From Terriglobia bacterium (GTDB lineage Bacteria; Acidobacteriota; Terriglobia; Bryobacterales; Bryobacteraceae): 45,701 bases of DNA. The DNA lies in contig JANYDS010000093.1 of NCBI GenBank assembly GCA_025363475.1, positions 1 to 45,701 of the forward strand, written 5' to 3'. Below the pieces are notes generated by a model. It was not told the origin of the DNA. It saw nothing but the letters and a program-made list of their open reading frames with translations, and did not search any database. Shown here piece by piece: positions 25,090-33,241 of the stretch (positions are counted from its first letter, which is position 1; every line of letters starts with the position of its first letter). The translations under genes and the position numbers were made by a program.

Positions 25090-26860
25090 GGCCTATCTTG
25101 AGGAGCACGAACGACTCCGGTTCGAGCGCAATCGCGAATTCGAACTTGAGACAGGAGTTTTGGAGGCGCAGATTGCCAAAGGGCCTGCAGGCCCGACTCA
25201 GTTCGCGGAACTAATCCGGAGACTCGCTCCCCCAGCAGCCCAAGTGGTATTGCGCAATGCCAGGCGCCACTTCGTCCATTCGGGCACTAGCTCTGCCTCC
25301 CCGGAACACGCCTACATCAACGTTCTGATCGAGCACCATAAGATCGTAGCTGCTGCGCGGGCAGTAAGGGCAGCCCTGGTCCGGTTTCCCGACGATCTGT
25401 TGCTTCGGATCAAGGATGCTCTACTATTACCAGCGGTCTACAAAAACAGCCGCCAGTTGCTGCACTGGCGAACGAGATTTAGCCGGCGGCTGGACGTTCT
25501 TGTGACGGGGCTAAAACTGGACGGTCCCGCCGCGACCCAAGCCGCAGCCAATGCCATTCATCAATGGGACAATTTCGAGTTAGCTTATCAGGCAAGAAAC
25601 GACCGGGATTTACAACGACGCTATGGTGGCCTTGTGCATGGAATATTATCTGCGGCCCATCCCGAGCTGATGGCATCGGCTGACGTTCCGCCAATACCCT
25701 CCAACGGAAAAATTCGTGTAGGCTACATATCTGCTAATTTACAGCGCCACAGTGTAGCCAAATCCCATGCGGGCTGGATACCAGGCCGCAATTCAACAGC
25801 AGCTGAGGTCTTCTGTTACCAAATTGGTGGTTCTGAAAGCGAAACCAGGGACGAAGTGCGGGACGCCAGCGATAACTTCCGCCACCTTCACGGTGGATTT
25901 GAGGCATGCAGCAAAATCATCCGCGCTGATGAACTTCACGCGGCCATATTCCTTGATGTAGGAATGGATCCTGTAATGGCGCTGCTGGCCTCAGCAAGGC
26001 TAGCCCCAGTTCAACTAGTGAGTTGGGGGCACCCAGTCACCACGGGTTCACCCAGCATCGACTATTACCTTTCCAGTGAACTGATGGAGCCTGCCGATGG
26101 CGATGCACAATATACCGAAAGACTCATCCGGCTGCCGGGCATCGGCGTAAACTACAGGAAGCCACTTATCCCCCGCCCACTAGTGGACAGCAGTCGGGCT
26201 CGTTTTGGGTTGCGAGGCGACAGCATCGTTTATCTTTGCTGCCAATCCACATTCAAGTATCTGCCTGCACATGACGACATCTTCGCAAGAATTGCCAAGG
26301 GTCTACCCAATGCGCAATTCGTGTTTCTGGTTGGCAACCCCAATTGGAAACCAGTGTTCCAGGAGCGACTCGACTTGGCATTCGGCGCTGTGGGACTGTC
26401 CGCTCGGGACTATTGCGTCCTCTTGCCGCGCGTCGGTACGGTCGACTTCTGGGGATTGAACCTCACGTCTAACGTCTATCTCGACTCATTGGGATGGTCG
26501 GGTTTTAATACGACGATGGAGGCGATCGCCTGCGGGTTGCCAATCGTGACTCTTGCGGGGAATTCGATGCGTGGCAGACACGGGTATGCAATTCTAACCC
26601 AACTCGGGATTCCGGAAACAATCGCCAACACAAAAAATGAATACGTCCAAATAGCGCTACGGCTGGGAACTGACGGCCAGTGGCGAAAAGAAATAAATCA
26701 ACGAACTATTGAAGGGCACCAACGGTTGTATTCCGATCGCCGTTCGGTAGTTGCGCTGGAGACGTTTGTCGCGGATGAGGTTAGGCTTGCTGTGCAACGA
26801 GCAGCAACTCACGGTACAAGCGAAATGCCGCATTCACAGGCCCCATCCCGGAACTCGTAA
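25079..26860 (+). CDS. GT41 family (SPINDLY/OGT-like) glycosyltransferase
   Basis: A 593-aa protein. Residues 1-210 are alpha-helical and TPR-like but without clear repeat copies. The rest is the GT41 catalytic region: KIRVGYISANLQRHSVAKSH, LDVGMDPVMALLASARLAPVQLVSWGHPVTTGSPSIDYYLSSE, QSTFKYLPAHDDIFARI and LDSLGWSGFNTTMEAIACGLPIVTLAG. Relatives put GlcNAc or fucose on Ser/Thr of proteins, or in bacteria on surface proteins. It starts inside the acyltransferase gene. Its 3' end overlaps the converging methyltransferase gene by 52 bp. Candidate acceptors are Thr residues of the lasso core or the PEP-CTERM protein; both are guesses. Confidence 0.88.
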   Translation: MLREAYLEEHERLRFERNREFELETGVLEAQIAKGPAGPTQFAELIRRLAPPAAQVVLRNARRHFVHSGTSSASPEHAYINVLIEHHKIVAAARAVRAALVRFPDDLLLRIKDALLLPAVYKNSRQLLHWRTRFSRRLDVLVTGLKLDGPAATQAAANAIHQWDNFELAYQARNDRDLQRRYGGLVHGILSAAHPELMASADVPPIPSNGKIRVGYISANLQRHSVAKSHAGWIPGRNSTAAEVFCYQIGGSESETRDEVRDASDNFRHLHGGFEACSKIIRADELHAAIFLDVGMDPVMALLASARLAPVQLVSWGHPVTTGSPSIDYYLSSELMEPADGDAQYTERLIRLPGIGVNYRKPLIPRPLVDSSRARFGLRGDSIVYLCCQSTFKYLPAHDDIFARIAKGLPNAQFVFLVGNPNWKPVFQERLDLAFGAVGLSARDYCVLLPRVGTVDFWGLNLTSNVYLDSLGWSGFNTTMEAIACGLPIVTLAGNSMRGRHGYAILTQLGIPETIANTKNEYVQIALRLGTDGQWRKEINQRTIEGHQRLYSDRRSVVALETFVADEVRLAVQRAATHGTSEMPHSQAPSRNS

Positions 26861-28041
26861 GTGATGGAAAGTCTACTTCCCGGCTGGACGGCTAGTTGGT
26901 ACGGCAGGATTTCTGTTCTGTTTCGCCACGAATTTTCAGCCGTACTTTCTGCCGGTTCGGTTGACAGCTCATAGTGTTCGCTAAGCTGGCTCCGGAAAAA
27001 AATTACGAGGCCCGTGACTATACCCGCGCGATTGGCCACAGCGGCGGTTGTTGTTGCGATTGAAGTGTCGCGAAAATTCCGCAGATCTGTCCGCGCGAGC
27101 AAAACGGGAGGCGCAAAGGTCTCCCAGTCGCGCGTAATATGTGGCTTCGCGAGAAAATGGGAAGATTTCCCGCTGGCGCATTCCACCAGCGGTCCGAAAT
27201 CAATGCCGTACCACTCCAGCCAGTCGTGTTGAAGCTCAGTACAAAACCGATTCTTGTTGATCTGGGCGGGCGGGATTGAGACGGGAAGTCCCCAGATTTC
27301 AATGGAACGTGGAACCTGTCTGGCGTCAGCCTTCAGAAGGCGCCGCCGCGCATCCAGGGTCACTTCAAGAACCCGCTCAGCGTAAGGATCATTGCCGATG
27401 ATCTCGCTCACGAACAAATCAGCAAGCTCCGGCAAATGAATCTGCGTTGACCAGCCTTCGATGATCGTAATTCGTTCCTGAAGATTGTTGGCCGCAACCA
27501 CCTCTCTGGCAACGCGGCCGATTGCCCCTGCTTCAATCGCGTATACGTGGCGCGCACCCGCCAGAGCAGCCGCAATCGCGAGAACACCGGTTCCGGTTCC
27601 GATATCCAAAACGATGTCGCCAGGAATGATCGTTTCGCGAATGGCGGCAATCAGGCCCTCGGTTCGTTTGCGGTCATTCAGCATTTTAATGTGAATCTGG
27701 GGCTTATCAAAACCTTTGGGCAATTGAGTGAGAGACGGTTCGACGGTGCCGGATTCGTGGAGAATACCCTCAGCCTTTAACTGCAGGATGGTGCTAGTCA
27801 GGTCTTGCCAATCCTGGACTCCGGACGAATTTCTGCTCAGTAATTGCAGTGCCTCCTTTACGGACCGCGGCTGCCTAAAGGCGTCGAGTACGGCGAGGCC
27901 ATTGGCTCCACACCGAATATCACGCCCTCGCCACGCTATGACAATCTCACTGTTGGATCGGACCTGAACCGCAAGATTTGCGGCGCGGCCCAGCCGGCTT
28001 TCGGATCTGATAACGTCAATTGCGGGGGTGGTTTCGTGCAT
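26809..28041 (-). CDS. Protein arginine methyltransferase-like enzyme with N-terminal PqqD-like RRE domain
   Basis: A 410-aa protein. Residues 22-96 resemble PqqD: strands VQVRSNSEIVIAWRGRDIRC, helix GANGLAVLDAFRQPRSVKEALQLL, and TSTILQLKAEGILHE. Next, IHIKMLNDRKRTEGLIAAI and the SAM-binding VLDIGTGTGVLAIAAA (about 144-159) and VYAIE (166-170) match PRMT motifs. The double-E loop is intact: SEIIGNDPYAER has Glu213 and Glu222, 9 apart as in PRMTs. ENSWRNRTEILPYQL stands in for the THW loop. So it should transfer methyl from SAM, probably to a guanidine or similar group of a peptide that its own RRE holds. It is the second gene of a divergent minus-strand pair, 77 bp after its partner. An RRE fused to a PRMT is, as far as I know, not described. 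Confidence 0.75.
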   Translation of the reverse strand: MHETTPAIDVIRSESRLGRAANLAVQVRSNSEIVIAWRGRDIRCGANGLAVLDAFRQPRSVKEALQLLSRNSSGVQDWQDLTSTILQLKAEGILHESGTVEPSLTQLPKGFDKPQIHIKMLNDRKRTEGLIAAIRETIIPGDIVLDIGTGTGVLAIAAALAGARHVYAIEAGAIGRVAREVVAANNLQERITIIEGWSTQIHLPELADLFVSEIIGNDPYAERVLEVTLDARRRLLKADARQVPRSIEIWGLPVSIPPAQINKNRFCTELQHDWLEWYGIDFGPLVECASGKSSHFLAKPHITRDWETFAPPVLLARTDLRNFRDTSIATTTAAVANRAGIVTGLVIFFRSQLSEHYELSTEPAESTAENSWRNRTEILPYQLAVQPGSRLSITYEFRDGACECGISLVP

Positions 28042-28118
28042 GGGAGTTTAAATAATACCCCGGGCGTTGAAGATTCCCGGTCCACATACCTCTGCTCGCG
28101 TTCGGAGGCGATGGAGCA

Positions 28119-29087
28119 CTATTGGGGAATTTCTCTTACCAATTCGTGCCTGGTAATCAACGATCCCTCAAACGTTGAATGCTTAAATACGGCAATCGGC
28201 ACCCCGGCTAAATCAAATATCTGCGCATTCCAGACCCAGGTAATCTCCCGTTGGAATGTCACAGCGCGGATACGAGCCTTGACGGTATATCCCGGCTGAA
28301 CTGGAACTGGATGTTCCACTGGGAATATGCTAAGCGCCCATGGCAATGCGTGAGCATCCAGAGGTGAATTACCGCATCGGACCCCCGCTGCCATTGTCGC
28401 GTCAAACCAGCCCGCGAAACCATGGAAGACGCCAATCCGTTCGATCAAAAAATCCACATCGAAAGACACGGCGGCCGATTCCACGAAGAGCAATTCAATC
28501 TGATCGGACGATTTCGGCGTGGCCAGCAGCGACTCCCTTTGTATTCTCGTGCAGAGTCTCTGATTTGCGGCAAACCGGCGCGCATCACCAAACGAAAAGC
28601 CGAAGCGTGGCTGGCTCCAGCGCGCAACATTCTCCTCGTAAAACGAGGTCACTTCGATGGGGCACACGCTCAACTGGAGCGCGGATGGGATGATTGTTCC
28701 CCCCGGCTTAAGCAGCCGACGACGAGCGTCAATGACAACCTCCAGCAGGTTACTGTCGACGCCGAAGCTGTCCAGCATGCTGGCAATCACTATATCGACT
28801 CGTTCAGGAAGATCGATTTCAAACGAGACGCCTTTGTAAGCTACGATGCGATCAGCAAATCCATTAGTGTTAGCAATGTCGGGAATGAGGTTCGCGACGG
28901 CATCGATTTCAATGGCGTATACCCGGGCGGCACCTGCAGCGCAGGCTTGCAGGCTAAGCACGCCGAGTCCCGCTCCGATATCTGCCACGACATCCCCCTG
29001 ACGGACTACCTGAAAAATCGCGTCCCGGTATGCGTGCATTGCGACTGGGTCGCCACTATGCCACTCGTGAAAAGCAAGGAGATTCAC
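28119..29087 (-). CDS. PRMT-like methyltransferase lacking the catalytic glutamates
   Basis: A 322-aa SAM-dependent methyltransferase fold with PRMT-type features: FHEWHSGDPVAMHAYRDAI, DVVADIGAGLGVLSLQACAAGAARVYAIE, and a C-terminal beta domain with LSIFPVEHPVPVQPGY. Against its neighbour, VSEIIGNDPYAERVLEV aligns with IASMLDSFGVDSNLLEV, so both double-E glutamates are serines (about residues 103 and 112). It may methylate something other than arginine, or be a non-catalytic partner, as in some PRMT dimers. GTG start at 29087 follows a TAG stop of a short open frame (TAGTG). It lacks the RRE domain of its neighbour. Confidence 0.75.
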   Translation of the reverse strand: MNLLAFHEWHSGDPVAMHAYRDAIFQVVRQGDVVADIGAGLGVLSLQACAAGAARVYAIEIDAVANLIPDIANTNGFADRIVAYKGVSFEIDLPERVDIVIASMLDSFGVDSNLLEVVIDARRRLLKPGGTIIPSALQLSVCPIEVTSFYEENVARWSQPRFGFSFGDARRFAANQRLCTRIQRESLLATPKSSDQIELLFVESAAVSFDVDFLIERIGVFHGFAGWFDATMAAGVRCGNSPLDAHALPWALSIFPVEHPVPVQPGYTVKARIRAVTFQREITWVWNAQIFDLAGVPIAVFKHSTFEGSLITRHELVREIPQ

Positions 29088-29421
29088 TACCGAATTGTAC
29101 TATTCCAGGCGCTTGAACTGATCAAAGCAGCTGCACCGAATGAGATCTCCGGCAATACTTCAAGTCTGGCTAATACCCGGCAACCTCGGAGACCGGCTCG
29201 ACTCCGGCAAGAACCCGGCCACAAGTTGAGTAAACTCAAACGAATGGCACCGACGTTTGATACTGAGCCAGCCATCACGGACACGGGGTTAAAGCTTGCC
29301 TGGCGACGTCGCTCAAAAAACAGGATTACCAGCGGCGGATGGGACTGAAGTTCCTAACCCACAAGGTCCGCAGTGTTCCAATAAACCGAGGTAGCCTGTT
29401 AAGCCTTAGAAACAACAATCA
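29088..29421. other. 334-bp divergent intergenic region
   Basis: The gap between the minus-strand methyltransferases and the plus-strand exporter operon, so it should hold two divergent promoters; I see no strong -35/-10 pair. On the minus strand, one frame of 65 codons (29284-29087) has a TAG that overlaps the methyltransferase GTG by one base. It is rich in Leu, Arg and Ser and unlike any family I know. Another minus-strand frame reads FEFTQLVAGFLPESSRSPRLPG before a stop and looks like a degraded protein tail. Neither matches a lasso precursor pattern. Confidence 0.4.
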
Positions 29422-31215
29422 ATGCTCCGATATATTCATATGCGAGCCTCGCGGGTATCGAAGCGGCTCCCGTTATTGCCGCAGGCCACATTGCTGGTGT
29501 GGCAAGCCGCGCGTGCCTGGTCCATCGGTTGGGTTGCGCTGCTCCTCGCGCGGGGACTTCTGCCGGTAGCACAGGTCTACCTGACCCGCTCCCTGGTGAA
29601 TTCCGTCCTGGCGGCCATGCGCCCCGGCGGAGTTTATGGTCCGGCTATTCGCGATGCCAGTTTCATGGCTGCTGTCCTGCTCGGCATGGAGGCGCTGCGG
29701 ACACTTGAAACCTGGGTTCGAACAGCCCAGGCGGAGCTCGTCCGGAATCACATCAGCCGACTGGTGCAGGAAAAATCCGCTGAAGCCGATCTCGGGTTTT
29801 ACGAAACCCCCGAATTCTTCGATCATCTGCATCGGGCCCGTGCCGAAGCCGCCAGCGTTCCACTAGCGCTGATTGAAAATCTGGGCGGGCTGGCGCAGAA
29901 TGGCATCACGCTGGTGGCGATGGCTGGGGTGCTCACCATGTTCGGCATCTGGCTGCCCGTGGCGCTGGTGGCGAGCGGAGTCCCTGCAATGTATGTGCTG
30001 CTGCATTATGCGGCGCGCAGCCATGCCTGGTCCGTGCGGACCACGTCTGATGACCGCCGCAGCAACTATTACGACTTTGTTCTGACCAGCCGCGAAAATG
30101 CCCCGGAACTGCGGCTGTTCGGGCTGGCCGGGTATTTTCGGTCCAGGTTCGATGCACTGCGCGGGCGGCTGGCTGGTGAACGGATAGATTTGGCGCGTCA
30201 ACAGAGCGTAGCGGAGTTTCTGGCCTCAGCAGCGGCGCTGGGGATTAGCGGACTGGCACTGGCCTGGATGGCGGCACGGGCTGTACGCGGCCAGGCTACG
30301 GCGGGGGATATCGCACTGTTCTATCAGGCGTTTCAACAAGGGTCCGGGCTGGGGCGGACGCTGCTGGGCAACATCGGGCAGATTTATCGGAACAGTCTTT
30401 ATCTGGAAGGGCTGTTTGAGTTTTTGGGGCTGGAAGCCGAGGTGAAGAGTCCCGCACAGGCGAAGGCTTTGCCGGAGGCGCTGCGCCAGGGAATCCGGTT
30501 TCGTGATGTTACGTTCCGCTATCCGGGGAGTGAGCGCAAGGCGCTGGATCGTTTTTCGCTTGAGATCCCCGCTGGCACCGTGGTGGCGATTGTGGGTGAG
30601 AACGGAGCGGGCAAGAGCACTTTGATCAAACTGCTGTGCCGGTTTTATGATCCGGAAGCGGGCAGTGTGGAAGTGGACGGGTTAGATGTCAAAGATGCTG
30701 CGCTGGAGGATCTGCGGGGTCGGATCGCGGTGCTGTTTCAGGACCCTGCCCACTACCATGCAACTGTGGCAGGAAATATTGACCCCGGCGGCAGCGGCCT
30801 GACGGCTGGAATTGAAGCGGCAGCACGCGCGGCAGGGGCGGATACGATTGCAGCGAAATTGCCGCTGGGGTATAGCAATATGCTGGGCCGGTGGTTTGCC
30901 GATGGCGCGGAACTGAGCGGCGGGGAATGGCAACGGATTGCGCTGGCGCGGGCGTTTCTGCGGGCAGCTCCGATGCTGGTGCTGGATGAACCTACGAGCG
31001 CGATGGATCCGTGGAATGAGTCGGACTGGCTGGGTCGCTTCCGAAAGCTGGCTGAAGGGCGGACAACGCTGGTGGTGACACATCGTTTCACCACGGCGCG
31101 GATTGCGGATACGATTGCGGTGATGGCTGGTGGACGGGTTGTGGAATATGGGTCACATGAGGAGTTGCTGGCGCTGGGCGGGCGCTATGCGGCGGGCTGG
31201 CTGGCGCAGCGATGA
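29422..31215 (+). CDS. ABC transporter, fused permease and ATPase (putative lasso peptide exporter)
   Basis: A 597-aa half-transporter of the exporter type. Residues 1-330 carry about six membrane helices; the ATPase follows with Walker A GENGAGKST (about 392-400), the Q-loop in VLFQDPAHYHATV, signature LSGGEWQR (about 497) and Walker B MLVLDEPTSAMD (about 517-528). No C39 peptidase domain is present, as expected when B2 removes the leader. Lasso clusters usually hold such a D-type exporter, which gives export and self-immunity. It starts a three-gene operon with ATGA overlaps. Its distance from the core genes (7 kb) makes the assignment an inference. Start may be ATG 29422 or 29440; neither has a strong ribosome site. 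Confidence 0.88.
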   Translation: MLRYIHMRASRVSKRLPLLPQATLLVWQAARAWSIGWVALLLARGLLPVAQVYLTRSLVNSVLAAMRPGGVYGPAIRDASFMAAVLLGMEALRTLETWVRTAQAELVRNHISRLVQEKSAEADLGFYETPEFFDHLHRARAEAASVPLALIENLGGLAQNGITLVAMAGVLTMFGIWLPVALVASGVPAMYVLLHYAARSHAWSVRTTSDDRRSNYYDFVLTSRENAPELRLFGLAGYFRSRFDALRGRLAGERIDLARQQSVAEFLASAAALGISGLALAWMAARAVRGQATAGDIALFYQAFQQGSGLGRTLLGNIGQIYRNSLYLEGLFEFLGLEAEVKSPAQAKALPEALRQGIRFRDVTFRYPGSERKALDRFSLEIPAGTVVAIVGENGAGKSTLIKLLCRFYDPEAGSVEVDGLDVKDAALEDLRGRIAVLFQDPAHYHATVAGNIDPGGSGLTAGIEAAARAAGADTIAAKLPLGYSNMLGRWFADGAELSGGEWQRIALARAFLRAAPMLVLDEPTSAMDPWNESDWLGRFRKLAEGRTTLVVTHRFTTARIADTIAVMAGGRVVEYGSHEELLALGGRYAAGWLAQR

Positions 31216-32165
31216 AGACACAAAGCCGGGTGCGGGATTTGCTGCTAATCGTTGTTTTCTTCCTGATTTGTTTTGGTCTGGGGTATCCGACCCTGAACCG
31301 GTATGATCCCCGGGCGACGGGCGGACTCGGAGACACAGGTGCCTATTACGACCTGGCGGTTCACGGGGCGCGAGCCGCGCATGATTCGCAGTTAAAGTAC
31401 CGGGTTTTGATTCCGATGCTGTCGCGGCCTGTGACTCGTTTGGCAGCCGGACATATAGGGAGCTGGGAGCCGGTTTTCTTTGGACTGCTGGTGGTGAATT
31501 CGTTTTTTACCGCCATCACGGCGTGGTTACTCGTAGTTGTGGGACGCCGGTTTACAGGGTCTCTGCTGGCGGCATGCTTGTATCTGCTGAATTTCGAGAC
31601 GGCGAATATTCGTGTTTCGGGGATGGTGGATTCAGGCGAGGGGCTGGCGGTGATGGGCATGGTTTGGAGTTTGCTCTCAGGCCGGTTATGGCTGTTGCCG
31701 GTTTGGGGTCTGCTGGGCGCGGCATCGAAGGAAACCTTTGTTCCGATCTGTATGGTTTTTTCGCTGGTCTGGTGGTATTTCGACCGGCGGGTGATGGTGC
31801 TTTCCGCCGGAGTTGCAGCATTCGTGGGGATTGCGGTGTTGCAATCCGCAGTTGCCGGGCATGTGATGTGGCCGTGGGAGTTTGCGGCGGCGCTGGGTCC
31901 ACAGGGAGATCACTGGAGGGCGTTGCGGGAGAATTTGCTGGATCAGAACTTACTGTATTGCATGATTTGGCTGGTGCCTTTGGGGATGCTGCGGTTGAAG
32001 AAATTGCCGGTGGCGTGGATCGCCGCGTGCGCGGCCGCGGTGCTGGTGGATTTTGGGCTGGTGACGTGGCATTTATCGAGCGCAGGGGCGGCGGCGCGGC
32101 CGTTCTTTAGTTTCGCGGGGCCGATGCTGAGTCTTTCGGCTGCGATGTACCTGAGCGAAGAATGA
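31212..32165 (+). CDS. Polytopic membrane protein of unknown function
   Basis: A 317-aa protein with about eight membrane helices. After the first helix comes a polar loop YDPRATGGLGDTGAYYDLAVHG, similar to the acidic first loop of GT-C transferases, followed by KYRVLIPMLSRPVTRLAAGH. A later GAASKETFVPICMVFSLVWWYF segment resembles the ASKE motif common in integral membrane proteins of glycan loci. It lies between the exporter and the nucleotidyltransferase and overlaps both by ATGA. It may be a membrane glycosyltransferase, but with no better evidence I leave it unnamed. Confidence 0.75.
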   Translation: MKTQSRVRDLLLIVVFFLICFGLGYPTLNRYDPRATGGLGDTGAYYDLAVHGARAAHDSQLKYRVLIPMLSRPVTRLAAGHIGSWEPVFFGLLVVNSFFTAITAWLLVVVGRRFTGSLLAACLYLLNFETANIRVSGMVDSGEGLAVMGMVWSLLSGRLWLLPVWGLLGAASKETFVPICMVFSLVWWYFDRRVMVLSAGVAAFVGIAVLQSAVAGHVMWPWEFAAALGPQGDHWRALRENLLDQNLLYCMIWLVPLGMLRLKKLPVAWIAACAAAVLVDFGLVTWHLSSAGAAARPFFSFAGPMLSLSAAMYLSEE

Positions 32166-33241
32166 CGCTGCGGCCTGAAGAAGCTTTGCTGCTGCGCTGT
32201 GCTGCTCCGGGTGAGGCGGGGGCGCTCGACGCAGACGGGATCGACTGGGACCGGCTGTGGGATCTGGCGGAATCGCACAAGCTGCTGCCGCTGGTTTACT
32301 GGCGGCTGAAGCCTGCCTCGATGGAAGAAAGCTTTCGGGCGAATCTGAAGAATTCGCTGCTGCTGACACGGGAACTGGTCCAGGTGATGGATCTGCTGGC
32401 GGCGAACAGGATTCCGATTATTCCTTTTAAGGGTCCGACGCTGGCGCTGCGGGCTTATCGAAATCTGGCGCTGCGGAGTTTTTGCGATCTGGATATTCTG
32501 GTGGGTCGCGAAGATGTTTGGAGGGCGCGCGATGTACTGGAGCGGGCCGGGTATCGGAGCAAGCTGCAGCTGGATGCGGGGCGTGAAGCGGCGTATCTGG
32601 ATTCGTATGACGAAGTGGTGATGTATGGGCCGGACGGGACTACGCTGCTGGAAGTCCACTGGTTTTTTGTGCCGCCACATTTTTGTTTGTCGCTCGATTT
32701 TGCGGATTGCGCGGGAAGGCTGGAACAGTTACCGCTGGGTAACCGGATGCTGCCTTCGCTGCATCGGGAGGATTTGCTGCTGGTGTTGTGTGCGCACGGG
32801 TCGAAACACTGCTGGTCGCATCTGGGTTTGATTTGTGATGTGGCGTGGCTGCTGACTTCGTGTTCTTTTGACTGGGATGCGGTGCTGGGGCGGGCGCGGC
32901 GGATGGGGATTTTGCGAATGGTTCTGGTGGCGCTGGCACTGGCGGAAAAGACGCTGGGCGTGAAGGTGGCGGCGGAGCGGGATGTGGTGGCTGACCGGCT
33001 GGCGGATGAAATTATTGGGACTCTGTTTGGGGATCGGCATGACGAAGGATCGATCATGGACAACGGTTCGCTGCATCTGCGGATGCGCGAACGGTGGCGC
33101 GATAAAGCCCGGTATTTTCTGAAGCTGGCGACGCGACCGGGGGTGGAGGATTGGGAAGTGGTGAATCTGCCTGCTTCTTTGAACTTTTTGTATCGGGTGC
33201 TGCGGTTTCCCCGGCTGGCGGTTAAGTACCTGGTGAAGTAA
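32162..33241 (+). CDS. Nucleotidyltransferase family protein (PF14907 type)
   Basis: A 359-aa protein of the uncharacterised nucleotidyltransferase family often found beside lasso peptide, PqqD or HprK-like genes. The core is NRIPIIPFKGPTLALRAYRNLALRSFCDLDILVGREDVWRARDVLERAGY, with the DLDIL acidic pair of the nucleotidyltransferase fold near residue 103; EVHWFFVPPHF and LCAHGSKHCWSHLGLICDVAWLL follow. The activity is not known for any member to my knowledge. The ATGA overlap puts it in the exporter operon. Its end overlaps by 20 bp the converging gene. Confidence 0.85.
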   Translation: MTLRPEEALLLRCAAPGEAGALDADGIDWDRLWDLAESHKLLPLVYWRLKPASMEESFRANLKNSLLLTRELVQVMDLLAANRIPIIPFKGPTLALRAYRNLALRSFCDLDILVGREDVWRARDVLERAGYRSKLQLDAGREAAYLDSYDEVVMYGPDGTTLLEVHWFFVPPHFCLSLDFADCAGRLEQLPLGNRMLPSLHREDLLLVLCAHGSKHCWSHLGLICDVAWLLTSCSFDWDAVLGRARRMGILRMVLVALALAEKTLGVKVAAERDVVADRLADEIIGTLFGDRHDEGSIMDNGSLHLRMRERWRDKARYFLKLATRPGVEDWEVVNLPASLNFLYRVLRFPRLAVKYLVK

